Assembly (NCBI RefSeq): GCF_001956915.1
Contig: NZ_MLJO01000012.1
Location: forward strand, 62,001-126,000
Length of the DNA: 64,000 nt
Direction: 5' to 3'
Source of the DNA: Intrasporangium flavum
Lineage (GTDB): Bacteria > Actinomycetota > Actinomycetes > Actinomycetales > Dermatophilaceae
In this document: positions 1-11,989 of the stretch, piece after piece
How the letters are laid out: the number at the start of each line of letters is the position of its first letter
Position numbering within the stretch: position 1 is the first letter of the stretch
Position numbers and translations under genes: made by a program
The notes under the pieces: model-generated
What the model saw: only the letters and a program-made list of their open reading frames with translations
Database searches by the model: none
What the model was told of the DNA's origin: nothing

Positions 1-898
1 CGCCGGACCGCCACACGGTGTCGCCGACGGCGAGCCAGCCGGCCGCGTCGACGACGGAGATCGACACTCGCCCCTCGGGCAGGCCGTCCGGCACGACGAC
101 GCAGGCGACGCTCGTCGCCGACTTCCCCGTGACGCGGGCGAGCTCGACGCCCTCGCAGCCGTCGGCGACGCGCGCGACGTAGGCGCGGGCGGAGCCCTTC
201 TCCTCGCGCACCGACAGCGCCATGGCACTGCCGACCTGCGCGAGCCGCGTCCACGTGGCACCGCCGTCGGAGGACGTCGTGACCGATCCGTCGCCGCAGA
301 GGGCGCGAGCGGAGGTGCCGGAGACGCGCGAGAGGTCGACGAGCGTGCCGGGCCCGCAGGGGCGGGCGGTCGGGCGCTCGGGCGTCACCGCCGTGCCCGT
401 CGCGCCGCCGGGCGTGCGCGACCAGCCGCCCTGGAGCGCGCGGGGGCCGTTCCACGTGCGGGCGCCGTCGTCGGTGATGAACTCCCCCGCCGTGCACGAG
501 GCGTCCGCGCCGATGACGAACGCGCGGTCGGCCGACACGGGCTGGACGCGTCCGAGGGCCTTGGCGGGCACCACCCGGGTGCCCCACGTGCGTCCGCCGT
601 CGCCGGTGACCTCGATCGCGGCGCCGCCCTTGTCGCACGTGCCGAGCACGGCGCGCCACGCCCGGGAGTCGTCGAGCGCGACCACGACTTGGCGCAACGG
701 CACCGGGCGGGTCTCGGGGGTCGGCGAGGGCGTCGGGGTCGAGGTCACCGGGGTCGAGCGCGGCGCCGGGGCCGCGGGCGCGGCGCCCACGGCGTCGGGG
801 CGGTAGGCGAGCGCGACGAGGGCGGCGTCGACGACGAGCAGCACGAGCAGGCCCACGAGGGCGAGCCGTCCGGTCGAGGAGCGCATCCAGCGGGTCAC
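1..898 (-). CDS. Membrane-anchored BNR/Asp-box propeller-like protein, partial (runs off the left edge)
   Basis: An open frame continues without a stop from a GTG at 898 (or the in-frame ATG at 886) to the window edge, so about 299 codons are visible and the C-terminus is missing. After a short basic stretch there is one hydrophobic segment of about 20 residues (an uncleaved anchor or signal peptide). A linker rich in Ala, Pro and Thr follows. The exported part carries at least three Asp-box-like motifs (GDGGRTW, DDGARTW, SDGGATW), typical of BNR/sialidase-fold beta-propellers. Those motifs mark the fold, not an activity, so no enzyme function is assigned. It is divergent from the tyrosine-kinase gene at 1046 and shares its 147-bp upstream region. 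Confidence 0.75.
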   Translation of the reverse strand, partial: MTRWMRSSTGRLALVGLLVLLVVDAALVALAYRPDAVGAAPAAPAPRSTPVTSTPTPSPTPETRPVPLRQVVVALDDSRAWRAVLGTCDKGGAAIEVTGDGGRTWGTRVVPAKALGRVQPVSADRAFVIGADASCTAGEFITDDGARTWNGPRALQGGWSRTPGGATGTAVTPERPTARPCGPGTLVDLSRVSGTSARALCGDGSVTTSSDGGATWTRLAQVGSAMALSVREEKGSARAYVARVADGCEGVELARVTGKSATSVACVVVPDGLPEGRVSISVVDAAGWLAVGDTVWRSG

Positions 899-1045
899 GC
901 GCCTCACTCTACGGACCCGCCGGGACGAACCGGCGCAACTCGGGCGCGTCGGCACTAGGATGCGGCGGGAACCACCAAGTCGGAACGCGCGGAAACCACC
1001 CACCCATCCATCACCCGCGGACCGGCCGAGGGAGAGACGGGGATT

Positions 1046-2626
1046 GTGGAGCTCCAGGACTACCTGAACGTGATCCGGAAGCGGTGGATGATCATCGCCG
1101 CGGTCACGCTCGTGACCCTAGGCCTGTCCGCCGCCTACACGGCACTGTCGCCCCGCACGTATGCCGCGACGACACAGTTCTTCGTGTCGACCTCGGGCGA
1201 CGACACGACCTCGGCCCTCGCGCAGGGCAACACCTTCACGCAGGCGCGGGTCAAGACCTACGCCCAGCTGCTCGAGACGCCGAAGGTGCTCGACCCGGTC
1301 ATCAAGAAGGTCGGCCTCGACTCGACGTCCGACGTGCTCGCGGGCCAGATCACCTCGGCGATCCCCCTCGACACCGTCCTCATCGACGTCACCGTCACGG
1401 CGAGCAGCCCGGGCGCCGCGCAGGCCATCGCCAACGGCATCGCCGACGTCTTCCCGCAGACGGTCGCCGAGATCGAGCGCAAGCCCGGCCAGGACAGCCC
1501 CGTCAAGGTCACGCTGACGACCCCGGCGCAGGCCGACCTGACGCCCGTCAGCCCGAAGCCGACGCGCAACCTCGCGCTCGGCCTCGTCATGGGCCTGCTC
1601 CTCGGGTTCGGTCTCGCCCTGCTGCGCGACGTCCTCGACAAGTCGGTCAAGTCCCAGCGCGACCTCGAGACCGTCACCGACCGCACCCTGCTCGGCGCCA
1701 TCGCCTTCGACACCGACGCGCCGGACCACCCGCTCATCGTCCAGGTCGACCCTCGCAGCCAGCGTGCCGAGGCGTTCCGCTCGTTGCGCACCAACCTGCA
1801 GTTCATCGACGTCGCCGACCCGCCGAAGTCGATCGTCGTCACGTCGTCGCTGCCCGGCGAGGGCAAGTCGACGACCACCGCCAACCTCGCGCTCAGCCTC
1901 GCCGAGACCGGCATGTCGGTCGTCGTCATCGAGGGCGACCTGCGCCGGCCGCGGCTGCTCGACTACCTCGGCTTCGAGGGCTCGGTCGGCCTCACCGACG
2001 TGCTCGTCGGGCGTGTCGAGGTCGACGACGTCCTGCAGCCCTTCGGCCGCACCGGGCTGCGCCTGCTCGGCGCCGGCCCGATCCCGCCGAACCCGAGCGA
2101 GCTGCTCGGCTCGGCCAACATGGAGCGTCTCGTCGAGGACCTCTGCGCGCGGTTCGACTACGTGCTCATCGACGCTCCCCCGCTGCTGCCGGTCACCGAC
2201 GCCGCGGTCCTCAGCACCATCGTCGACGGCGCCATCGTCGTCGTCGGCGCCGGGGTCGCCCAGCGCGAGCACGTCCGTCGCGCGCTCGAGTCGCTCGAGG
2301 CCGTCAACGGCTCGATCCTCGGTCTCATCCTCAACCGGGTCCGCGCCAAGGACGGCGGGGCCGGCTACGGCACCTACGCCTACGACTACCGCCCGGAGAG
2401 CGAGCGGCAGCGCGCCAAGGACCGCGGCCCGCGTCGGTTCCGCCGGCCCGTCGCCGACCCCGACGACCGGCACGAGGTCATGCCACGCGGCGCGCGGCCG
2501 GGCGAGGCGCCGGCCCACGGCGAGCCCGCCCACGGCGCGCACCCGCACGTCCCGGCTCCCGGTGCGCCACCTCGGGCGCCGCACGAGCCCGCCACCGACG
2601 ACGCGGGCGAGCGCATCTTCCGCTGA
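1046..2626 (+). CDS. Polysaccharide chain-length determinant / BY-type tyrosine autokinase fusion (Wzz-Wzc type)
   Basis: A 526-residue membrane protein that should control polymer length and export of a surface polysaccharide. The N-terminal Wzz domain begins with MELQDYLNVIRKRW and a transmembrane segment near residues 13-33; a second segment lies near 175-193. The cytoplasmic kinase domain has a Walker A motif (GEGKST, residues 271-276), a Walker A' motif (VVIEGDLRRP, about 293-302) and a Walker B motif (VLIDAPP, about 372-378). A C-terminal tyrosine cluster (GYGTYAYDY, about 441-449) is the expected autophosphorylation site. The long Pro/His/Ala-rich tail after residue 455 is less usual. 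GTG 1046 is chosen because the Wzz domain begins there. The phosphatase gene downstream is its likely counterpart. Confidence 0.9.
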   Translation: MELQDYLNVIRKRWMIIAAVTLVTLGLSAAYTALSPRTYAATTQFFVSTSGDDTTSALAQGNTFTQARVKTYAQLLETPKVLDPVIKKVGLDSTSDVLAGQITSAIPLDTVLIDVTVTASSPGAAQAIANGIADVFPQTVAEIERKPGQDSPVKVTLTTPAQADLTPVSPKPTRNLALGLVMGLLLGFGLALLRDVLDKSVKSQRDLETVTDRTLLGAIAFDTDAPDHPLIVQVDPRSQRAEAFRSLRTNLQFIDVADPPKSIVVTSSLPGEGKSTTTANLALSLAETGMSVVVIEGDLRRPRLLDYLGFEGSVGLTDVLVGRVEVDDVLQPFGRTGLRLLGAGPIPPNPSELLGSANMERLVEDLCARFDYVLIDAPPLLPVTDAAVLSTIVDGAIVVVGAGVAQREHVRRALESLEAVNGSILGLILNRVRAKDGGAGYGTYAYDYRPESERQRAKDRGPRRFRRPVADPDDRHEVMPRGARPGEAPAHGEPAHGAHPHVPAPGAPPRAPHEPATDDAGERIFR

Positions 2627-2632
2627 GCACGT

Positions 2633-2669
2633 ACGAAGGCCGCCGCACCCACGGCGCGGCGGCCTTCGT
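2633..2669. terminator. Hairpin terminator between convergent kinase and phosphatase genes
   Basis: A perfect 14-bp inverted repeat (ACGAAGGCCGCCGC, then its complement) with a 9-base loop begins 7 bases after the kinase stop and ends 13 bases before the convergent phosphatase stop. It can serve both strands. There is no long T-run, as is common in high-GC actinobacteria. Confidence 0.8.
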
Positions 2670-2681
2670 CGTGAGCGGGTG

Positions 2682-3275
2682 TCAGGCGCGCGCCGAGGTG
2701 ACCACCGAACCGAGCGCGGTGACGACGACCGCGAGCTGCTCCTCGATGCGGGCGAACGCCTCCTCGTGCACGCGGGCGTTCTGGCGGAACGGGTCGACGA
2801 CGTCGATGTCGTCGGCGTCGCGCGGCACGACCGTGCCGCGTGCCGCGGCGGCCTCGGTGACGACCTGCTCGAGCCAGGGCTGGGTCGGCAGGATCGAGCG
2901 CCACGACCGGGACTCCGCGCAGAGGTCGGCGAAGTCGCCCAGGGCGAAGATCCGGCGCATCGCCTGCGGGCGCAGACGGGCCACCTGACCGCGCTGCGCA
3001 CGCGTCATCGTCAGCACGAGGGCGGCGTCGTCGAGCATCCGCGGACTCACCTGGCGCGCCCGGAAGGCGGTGACGTCGGCGCCGAGGCGCCGCAGCTGCT
3101 CACGGGTGTCGGTCTCGATGTCGGAGTCGACGACGGCTCCCGTCCCGGCGCTGTCGACCGGCACGCCGGCTCTGGGTAGCAGCTGTCTCAACCTCCGCTC
3201 GGCATACGGCGAGCGGCAGATGTTGCCGGTGCAGACGAACAGGATGCCGCGGGTCTGAGGGGTGTCCCCGAGCAC
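2682..3275 (-). CDS. Low-molecular-weight protein tyrosine phosphatase (Wzb-like)
   Basis: A protein of about 197 residues with the family's active-site P-loop near its start: FVCTGNICRSP, the C-X5-R-S signature. A C-terminal DADDIDVVDPF segment supplies the Asp-Pro general acid. It should dephosphorylate tyrosine residues, and the obvious substrate is the tyrosine cluster of the convergent autokinase. I chose GTG 3275 because a GGGGG stretch lies 4 bases upstream and it leaves the usual few residues before the P-loop. An in-frame ATG at 3347 would add 24 residues without homology. The gene stands alone on its strand, with 107 bases between it and the ugd stop. Confidence 0.88.
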   Translation of the reverse strand: MLGDTPQTRGILFVCTGNICRSPYAERRLRQLLPRAGVPVDSAGTGAVVDSDIETDTREQLRRLGADVTAFRARQVSPRMLDDAALVLTMTRAQRGQVARLRPQAMRRIFALGDFADLCAESRSWRSILPTQPWLEQVVTEAAAARGTVVPRDADDIDVVDPFRQNARVHEEAFARIEEQLAVVVTALGSVVTSARA

Positions 3276-3382
3276 TGTGCCCCCAAGGTCTCGTGTCGGT
3301 GTCGTGACGTCGAGACTAAGCGTGGATCCTGTGCATTCGGTGGGCATTGTCCGTTTGGGGCGGGTTTGTCCCGCGCGTCGGC

Positions 3383-6674
<3,292 letters not shown>

Positions 6675-6714
6675 CCACCGGCCGGTCCCGTCGGAGATAT
6701 CGGGCGACGTCCCC

Positions 6715-6720
6715 TAAACT
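6715..6720 (+). promoter_or_regulatory. Possible -10 element of the epimerase operon
   Basis: TAAACT matches TANNNT and lies 33 bases before ATG 6754. A ribosome site (AGGGA) falls between them. No convincing -35 was found, so this is tentative. Confidence 0.3.
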
Positions 6721-6753
6721 CGGGCAAGTCGGTCAGCCAACAGGGAAGCGACC

Positions 6754-7680
6754 ATGCGACTGCTCATCACCGGGGGCGCCGGTTTCATCGGCTCGAACCT
6801 CGCCCGGCTCGCCCTCGATGCGGGTCACGAGATCACCGTCCTCGACGACTTCTCCACCGGGTTTCGCGACAACCTCGACGGGCTCGACGTGCGCCTCGTC
6901 GAGGGCTCCGTGGCCGACCGAACCGCCGCCGACGCGGCGATGGAGGGCGTCGACTCGGTCGTGCACCTCGGCGCCCTCGGCAGCGTGCCGCGCAGCATCG
7001 CCGACCCCGTCGCCACCCACGTCGCGAACGCCACCGGCACGCTGACGGTGCTCGAGGCGGCCCGCGCGGCCGGCGTCCGCCACGTCTCGTGCGCGTCGTC
7101 GAGCTCGGTGTACGGGCTCAACCCGGCGCTGCCGAAGCACGAGCGCGAGTGGGTCCGGCCGATGAGCCCCTACGCCGTCACCAAGCTGGCCACCGAGCAG
7201 TACACGCTGGCCTACCAGCAGGGCTACGGCATGGACACCCTGGCCTTCCGGTTCTTCAACGTCTACGGCCCCCGCCAGCGCGCCGGCCACGTGTACGCGG
7301 CCGTCATCCCGGTCTTCGTCGACGCGCTCCTGCGCGGCGAGTCGCTGCCGATCAACGGCGACGGCACGAACTCGCGCGACTTCACCTACGTCGGCACGGT
7401 GTGCCGGGTGCTGCTCGACGCCTCCGAACGACGCGTCACGCACCCCGAGCCGGTCAACCTCGCCTTCGGCACCAACACGACGCTGCTCGAGCTCGTGAAG
7501 CGGATCGAGGACGCCGCCGGCATCCCCGCCACCGTCGAGCACCGCGGCCCACGACCCGGCGACGTCCTGCACTCACAGGCCGACAACGCGAGCCTGCGAG
7601 GCCTCTTCCCCGACGTGTCACCGGTGCCCCTCGAGCAGGGCCTCGCCGAGACCGTCACGTGGTTCAAGGAGAACGCATGA
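6754..7680 (+). CDS. UDP-N-acetylhexosamine 4-epimerase-like SDR (WbpP/GalE family)
   Basis: A 308-residue extended SDR with [15 protein letters not shown] at the N-terminus, CASSSSVYGLNPALPKHE, the catalytic YAVTK motif and RFFNVYGPRQ. The stretch VYAAVIPVFVDALLRGE followed by INGDGTNSRDFTYV resembles WbpP-type UDP-GlcNAc/GalNAc 4-epimerases more than UDP-glucose epimerases; this is judged by eye. An AGGGA ribosome site precedes ATG 6754. The stop overlaps the dehydrogenase start (ATGA), so the pair may make a UDP-HexNAc uronic acid, as WbpP/WbpO do in Pseudomonas. UDP-glucuronate decarboxylase is a less likely alternative. Confidence 0.8.
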   Translation: MRLLITGGAGFIGSNLARLALDAGHEITVLDDFSTGFRDNLDGLDVRLVEGSVADRTAADAAMEGVDSVVHLGALGSVPRSIADPVATHVANATGTLTVLEAARAAGVRHVSCASSSSVYGLNPALPKHEREWVRPMSPYAVTKLATEQYTLAYQQGYGMDTLAFRFFNVYGPRQRAGHVYAAVIPVFVDALLRGESLPINGDGTNSRDFTYVGTVCRVLLDASERRVTHPEPVNLAFGTNTTLLELVKRIEDAAGIPATVEHRGPRPGDVLHSQADNASLRGLFPDVSPVPLEQGLAETVTWFKENA

Positions 7681-8945
7681 GCCAGACCCTCGTCGTCGTC
7701 GGGCAGGGGTACGTCGGCCTGCCCATGGCACTGCGTGCCGCCGAGGTGGGGCTCAAGGTCCACGGCCTCGACACCAACTCGCGCACCGTCGCGGCGCTCA
7801 ACGCAGGCGTCTCACACATCGACGACGTCAGCGACGCCGACCTCGCCGCCGGGCTCGCCAACGGCTACGAGGCGACCGCCGACCCGGCCTGCATCGAGAA
7901 CGCGGACGTCGTCGTCGTCTGCGTGCCGACCCCCCTCGCGCCCGAGGGCGGCCCCGACCTGCGGCCCGTCGAGGTCGCCGCGCAGGCGATCGGCGAGCAC
8001 CTGTCCCCCGACACCCTCGTCATCCTCGAGTCGACGACCTACCCCGGCACCACCGAGGAGATCTTCGCGCCGCTCGTGACCCGCGGCCGGTTCGAGGTCG
8101 GCAGCGACGTGTTCATCGCCTTCTCCCCCGAGCGGATCGACCCGGGCAACAAGACGTTCGGCGTGCGCAACACCCCGAAGGTCGTCGGTGGCATGACGCC
8201 CGAGTGCACCCACCGGGCGCGCGAGTTCTACGGCCTCTTCATCGACACGGTGGTCGAGGCCCGGGGCGCCAAGGAGGCCGAGATGGCCAAGCTCCTCGAG
8301 AACACCTTCCGCCACGTGAACATCGCGCTGGTCAACGAGATGCTCCGCTTCTCCCAGGAGCTCGACATCGACCTCTGGGACGCCATCGACTGTGCCGAGA
8401 CCAAGCCCTTCGGGTTCATGGCCTTCCGCCCGGGCCCGGGCGTCGGCGGCCACTGCATCCCCGTCGACCCCTCCTACCTCTCGCACCGCGTCAAGGCCAA
8501 ACTCGGCTACGCGTTCCGGATGGTCGAGCTCGCCGAGGAGATCAACCACGCGGCCCCCGACTACGTCGCCTCGCGCGTCTGGTCGCTGCTCAACGACCAC
8601 GGCAAGGCCGTCAACGGCGCCAAGGTGCTCCTGCTCGGCGTCACGTACAAGCCCGACATCGCCGACTGCCGCGAGAGCCCGGCCGACCCGCTCGCCGGAC
8701 GCCTCCTGTCGTGGGGCGCCGACCTCAGCTACCACGACCCGTTCGTGCCCCGCTGGAGCCCGCGCGGCGCCGACGCCGAGCTGACGTCCGTGACGGACCT
8801 CGAGGCCGCCGTGGCATCGGCCGACGTCGTCGTGCTGCTCCAACCGCACGCCCAGTACGACCTCGACCGCCTCGCGGCCGTGGGTTCACCGCTGCTCGAC
8901 ACCCGTGGGGTCATCGACCAGACCGAGGCCGTCCAGCGGCTCTGA
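7677..8945 (+). CDS. Nucleotide-sugar dehydrogenase (UDP-HexNAc 6-dehydrogenase type, WecC/WbpO/TviB-like)
   Basis: A 422-residue NAD-dependent two-step dehydrogenase converting a UDP-N-acetylhexosamine to its uronic acid. It has the Rossmann motif VVVGQGYVGLPMAL, FSPERIDPGN, and the active-site motif GPGVGGHCIPVDP. The HCIPVDP form is typical of the WecC/WbpA/TviB branch rather than of Ugd (compare GFGGGCLPKD in the ugd product). The C-terminal third has GVTYKPDIADCRESPA. ATG 7677 overlaps the epimerase stop (ATGA). The exact sugar cannot be told from sequence. Confidence 0.87.
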   Translation: MSQTLVVVGQGYVGLPMALRAAEVGLKVHGLDTNSRTVAALNAGVSHIDDVSDADLAAGLANGYEATADPACIENADVVVVCVPTPLAPEGGPDLRPVEVAAQAIGEHLSPDTLVILESTTYPGTTEEIFAPLVTRGRFEVGSDVFIAFSPERIDPGNKTFGVRNTPKVVGGMTPECTHRAREFYGLFIDTVVEARGAKEAEMAKLLENTFRHVNIALVNEMLRFSQELDIDLWDAIDCAETKPFGFMAFRPGPGVGGHCIPVDPSYLSHRVKAKLGYAFRMVELAEEINHAAPDYVASRVWSLLNDHGKAVNGAKVLLLGVTYKPDIADCRESPADPLAGRLLSWGADLSYHDPFVPRWSPRGADAELTSVTDLEAAVASADVVVLLQPHAQYDLDRLAAVGSPLLDTRGVIDQTEAVQRL

Positions 8946-9002
8946 CCGGCCTGACCCGATGGGTCGAGCACATACCGATGTCGTCGCCGATCGGAGTGTG
9001 CT

Positions 9003-9711
9003 GTGAAGGTGTTCCTGGACGTAGGTGCCCACGTCGGTGAGACGCTGGCCGTCGCGATGCGTCCGCGGTGGGGTTCGACCGCATCTACTGCTTCGAACCG
9101 GCTTCGCCGTGTTGGCCTGAACTCGAGCGTCTTGCGGACGGTCGGGTCGAGTTCTGCAAGTACGGCCTGTTCGACCATGACGGCTGCTTCGCCCTCCACA
9201 ACCCTGGCTCCGTCGGGACATCCCTGTCCGCGGACAAGGACGGGTCCCTGGGCAGCATGACGTGCGAGTTCCGGGACGTCGCGGGGTGGTTCGAGCACGA
9301 GCTGGACCCGACGGACGAGATCTACCTCAAGATGAATGTCGAGGGCGCCGAGTTCGAGATCGTCCGCCGCCTGTACGAATCGGGTGCGCTCAACCGAGTG
9401 GCCCACCTTCTCATCCACTTCGACGTGCGCAAGGTGCCGGGTCGGTCGCACCTCGAGGGTGAGCTGCGAGCCATGCTCGACGAGAGCCACGTGCACTGGG
9501 TTCCCGCCGAACGCATGGTTTACGGCAACGTCGCTCGGGGCACGCGCAACTGGCTGGAATGGTGTGCTGCCCTTGGGCTCTTCGACCGGTGGTGGCCACA
9601 CTGCGTCGTGCCGAGGGCCGCAGCCGGGTGCGACTTGCGCCGCTGCGGCGCCGCGTCGAGCAACGCGTGGTGCGCGCGCACGAAGGCCAAGGCTCTACTG
9701 CCGCCGATTGA
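9003..9711 (+). pseudogene. FkbM-family methyltransferase gene with two frameshifts
   Basis: Three consecutive reading frames together give one FkbM-type SAM methyltransferase of about 236 residues. Frame one (from GTG 9003, with GGAG six bases upstream) gives FLDVGAHVGETLAVAMRPRW. One base is missing near 9072, after which GFDRIYCFEPASPCWPELE continues in the next frame through LKMNVEGAEFEI to GLFDRWW. A second single-base loss near 9595 moves to the third frame, which reads ATLRRAEGRSRVRLAPLRRR and stops at TGA 9709-9711. Both losses fall in or next to G-runs (TGGGG and TGGTGG). Either the gene is decayed or the sequence has two indel errors. The stop overlaps the convergent acyltransferase stop by 17 bases. 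FkbM enzymes usually O-methylate sugars, which fits the locus. Confidence 0.8.
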
Positions 9712-10252
9712 CCCAGTCGACCGACCCTGTGGTCGACACGATCTTGGCGGGCGATCCTGCAACGGTCACTCCGTCCGGGACGTCATCCACCACGACAGAG
9801 TTTGCCCCGATCGCGACACCGCTACCGACGGTGATGCCACCGATGATGACCGCACCGGGCCCGATGTAGACGTCGTCGCCGATCACCGGGACGCCTGCTC
9901 GACGTCCCTTGTTGGCGCCGATCGTGACGTTGTGGCTCAGGTTGCAGTTGCGACCGATCCGCGCCGCAGCGTTGACGACGATGCCACCTGCGTGTCCGAT
10001 GAGCAGCCCCGGTCCCACCGATGTGGAGCCCGGAAGGTTGACCCCGAGCCGGTACCGCTGGCGCCTGAGGGCGAGGCGGGCCAACATCCGCAACGGTCCC
10101 TTCAGGGACGCGCTGCCGACGAGCCGGAACCACACGTTGTAGCGAAAGGCCTCGCCCAGGAAGTACTGCTTGACGACGTCCGAGGCCGCGCGTCGGCCGG
10201 TGATCCGGGCAACGTCGGACACGATGAGCGACCAGGTCCCTTCCACGCTCAC
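9695..10252 (-). CDS. Serine-acetyltransferase-like hexapeptide-repeat acyltransferase
   Basis: A 185-residue left-handed beta-helix acyltransferase. Isoleucine/valine-rich hexapeptide turns (RIGRNCNLSHNVTIGANK, then VIGDDVYIGPGAVIIGGI) and the C-terminal GSPAKIV motif are characteristic of the serine acetyltransferase/PglB-like clan. It probably acetylates a sugar of the repeat unit or a precursor; the acceptor is unknown. It is the last gene of the ten-gene minus-strand polysaccharide operon. Its GTG start at 10252 overlaps the previous stop in GTGA, and its stop overlaps the end of the FkbM pseudogene. Confidence 0.82.
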   Translation of the reverse strand: MSVEGTWSLIVSDVARITGRRAASDVVKQYFLGEAFRYNVWFRLVGSASLKGPLRMLARLALRRQRYRLGVNLPGSTSVGPGLLIGHAGGIVVNAAARIGRNCNLSHNVTIGANKGRRAGVPVIGDDVYIGPGAVIIGGITVGSGVAIGANSVVVDDVPDGVTVAGSPAKIVSTTGSVDWVNRRQ

Positions 10253-10773
10253 ACCTTCCTCGTCCGGACGATCTTGGCCGGCGCACCGACGACCACGGCA
10301 CCCGGGGGTACGTCACGAACTACCACCGAGCCTGCTCCGACCGCCGCGCCGTCGCCGATGGTGACGCCGGCCAGTACAAGAGAGCCGGCCCCGATGAACA
10401 CGTCGTCTCCGACGACGATGGGACGGTTGGTCCCGCGCAGCTCGCTGAACCGTTGTCTGTCGGCGGGGATCGGATGGTCGTTCGTGATGAACATGCAGCG
10501 CGGCCCCATCTTGAGGCGACGCCCCAGCGTGATGGTCTCGTTCCCCGTGAAGAGCGACCCGGTTCCGATTCCGGCCCCGTCGAGGACGACCAGATGCCTG
10601 CTCAGCTTGACTCCGGGTTCGATCGAAGCGGTCGATGCCACGGAGGAGCAGACCTTGTCCGCGAGGCGCGCCCGAAGCCGGTGCCCGCCGGGCACGAGCG
10701 TGTGGAGCCGTCGCGCGAACCCGTCGTAGGCGACCACAGCGAGGGCACGAGTGAGATCAGGCCGGGATGACAC
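10249..10773 (-). CDS. Hexapeptide-repeat O-acetyltransferase (WbbJ/maltose acetyltransferase-like)
   Basis: A 174-residue acyltransferase with parallel beta-helix repeats: ASIEPGVKLSRHLVVLDGAG, then a loop with FITNDHPI that contains the catalytic-type histidine after NDH, then IVVGDDVFIGAGSLVLAGV and the closing GAPAKIVR. It resembles acetyltransferases of colanic-acid and O-antigen clusters. GTG 10773 overlaps the flippase stop by 17 bases. Together with the next gene it gives the operon two acetyltransferases, so the repeat unit may carry two acetyl groups, or one enzyme may act on a nucleotide-sugar intermediate. Confidence 0.82.
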   Translation of the reverse strand: MSSRPDLTRALAVVAYDGFARRLHTLVPGGHRLRARLADKVCSSVASTASIEPGVKLSRHLVVLDGAGIGTGSLFTGNETITLGRRLKMGPRCMFITNDHPIPADRQRFSELRGTNRPIVVGDDVFIGAGSLVLAGVTIGDGAAVGAGSVVVRDVPPGAVVVGAPAKIVRTRKV

Positions 10774-11989
10774 TGTTGTTCACCTTTCGTTCGGCGCGCC
10801 GGCGCGCGGCGAGCAGCACTCCGGCATACACGACATAGAGCATGAACGACGCGCGCACGGCGCCCGGCAGTGCGGCCGTATGCACGAGGACGAGGTACGC
10901 AGGCACCGCGAAGACGACGAGAGCGACGGTCACATACGCGACGACCGGCACCCGGTGGAGTCCCATGAGGAACCGGGCGTCCATGAGTGCCAGCCCCATG
11001 AACAGCTCCGCGACGAGGAGCAGGCGCGCGAGTGGCACCGCGTCCGCGTAGGCGTCCCCGAACAGGAGCGGAATGGCGTAGGGAGCGAGCACCCAGCCGA
11101 CGACAGCCAACGCTCCTTGAACGGCGAGGGCGAGCCGGTAGGTGCGCCGGCTCGTGCTCGTCACGGCCCCCGCCGCCGCGGTCTGCACGAACAGCAGTTG
11201 CCCAACTGCTGAGGAGGTGATGCGCGAGGCCTCGGCCATGGTGGCCGCGACGGCGTACACGCCTCCGGCTGCGGGGCCGAGCACGCCCACGATGACAAGG
11301 CGATCGAGACGCTGGACGACGAGCAGGCTCACGTTGTACCCGACTGCGGGCACCCCGAGACGGACCAAACCTCGAACGGCCGGCCAGCTGAGAGCAGGGC
11401 GTGGGGTCGGCTGGTCGAAGATGTCCCAGGCGCCGAGAACCGTCTGAACCGCGGCCCCGGCGGCCGCGCAGATGAGGGCTGCCCGGAGGGTGGCGTGGCC
11501 CGTTGCCACGGCGAAGGTGAAGAGCAGGCATTGGAAGAGGACACCGATGGCCAAGAACAGGATCGAGCGTCCTGCGCGGCCATAAGCCTGCAACAGGTCC
11601 GAGGACTGGCGCGCCACCAGCAGGAGTGCGGCGACGAGCGCTGTCAGGAGCAGCTCAGTGGCCCCGATGTCCTGGAGGCCGAAGAACAGGCAGATCGCGG
11701 GGGCGAGAAGGGCGGCGGCAAGCGTCATCACGATCGAGGCGCCGAAGAAGGTCGAGACGTCCTCATCGCGTGGGACCGGCCGCGCGCGCAGCCGAACACT
11801 GACACCGGTGCCGAGTGTCAGGACGAGGCTGAGGATGGCACCGACCGTGACGATCGTCGTCAGCGCACCTTGGCCGGCGGGCCCGAGGTATCGGGCTGTC
11901 AGCACCCCCAGGACGGCGGTCAGCACCGCGTTGAGGACGGCCGGCGCGCTGACGGAGAAAAACCCAACCAGCCCCGGGCGCCGTCTCAT
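10757..11989 (-). CDS. Polysaccharide flippase (Wzx/MOP superfamily)
   Basis: A 410-residue, strongly hydrophobic protein with about 12 predicted membrane segments. It should flip the lipid-linked repeat unit across the membrane. The first helix region contains GVLTARYLGPAGQGAL, the R-x-LGPxxxG pattern seen at the start of Wzx/PST-type transporters. A second such element is RLDRLVIVGVLGPAAGGVYAV near residue 230. ATG 11989 overlaps the polymerase stop (ATGA). It follows glycosyltransferase and polymerase genes, the usual companions in a Wzx/Wzy pathway. Confidence 0.85.
   Translation of the reverse strand: MRRRPGLVGFFSVSAPAVLNAVLTAVLGVLTARYLGPAGQGALTTIVTVGAILSLVLTLGTGVSVRLRARPVPRDEDVSTFFGASIVMTLAAALLAPAICLFFGLQDIGATELLLTALVAALLLVARQSSDLLQAYGRAGRSILFLAIGVLFQCLLFTFAVATGHATLRAALICAAAGAAVQTVLGAWDIFDQPTPRPALSWPAVRGLVRLGVPAVGYNVSLLVVQRLDRLVIVGVLGPAAGGVYAVAATMAEASRITSSAVGQLLFVQTAAAGAVTSTSRRTYRLALAVQGALAVVGWVLAPYAIPLLFGDAYADAVPLARLLLVAELFMGLALMDARFLMGLHRVPVVAYVTVALVVFAVPAYLVLVHTAALPGAVRASFMLYVVYAGVLLAARRRAERKVNNSVIPA

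Noticed and set aside
9068..10729. A 553-codon plus-strand open frame spanning the FkbM gene and the two acetyltransferase genes
   Set aside because: Only its first part (to about 9595) reads as protein-like, and that belongs to the frameshifted FkbM gene. The remainder is antisense to two clear hexapeptide acyltransferases.
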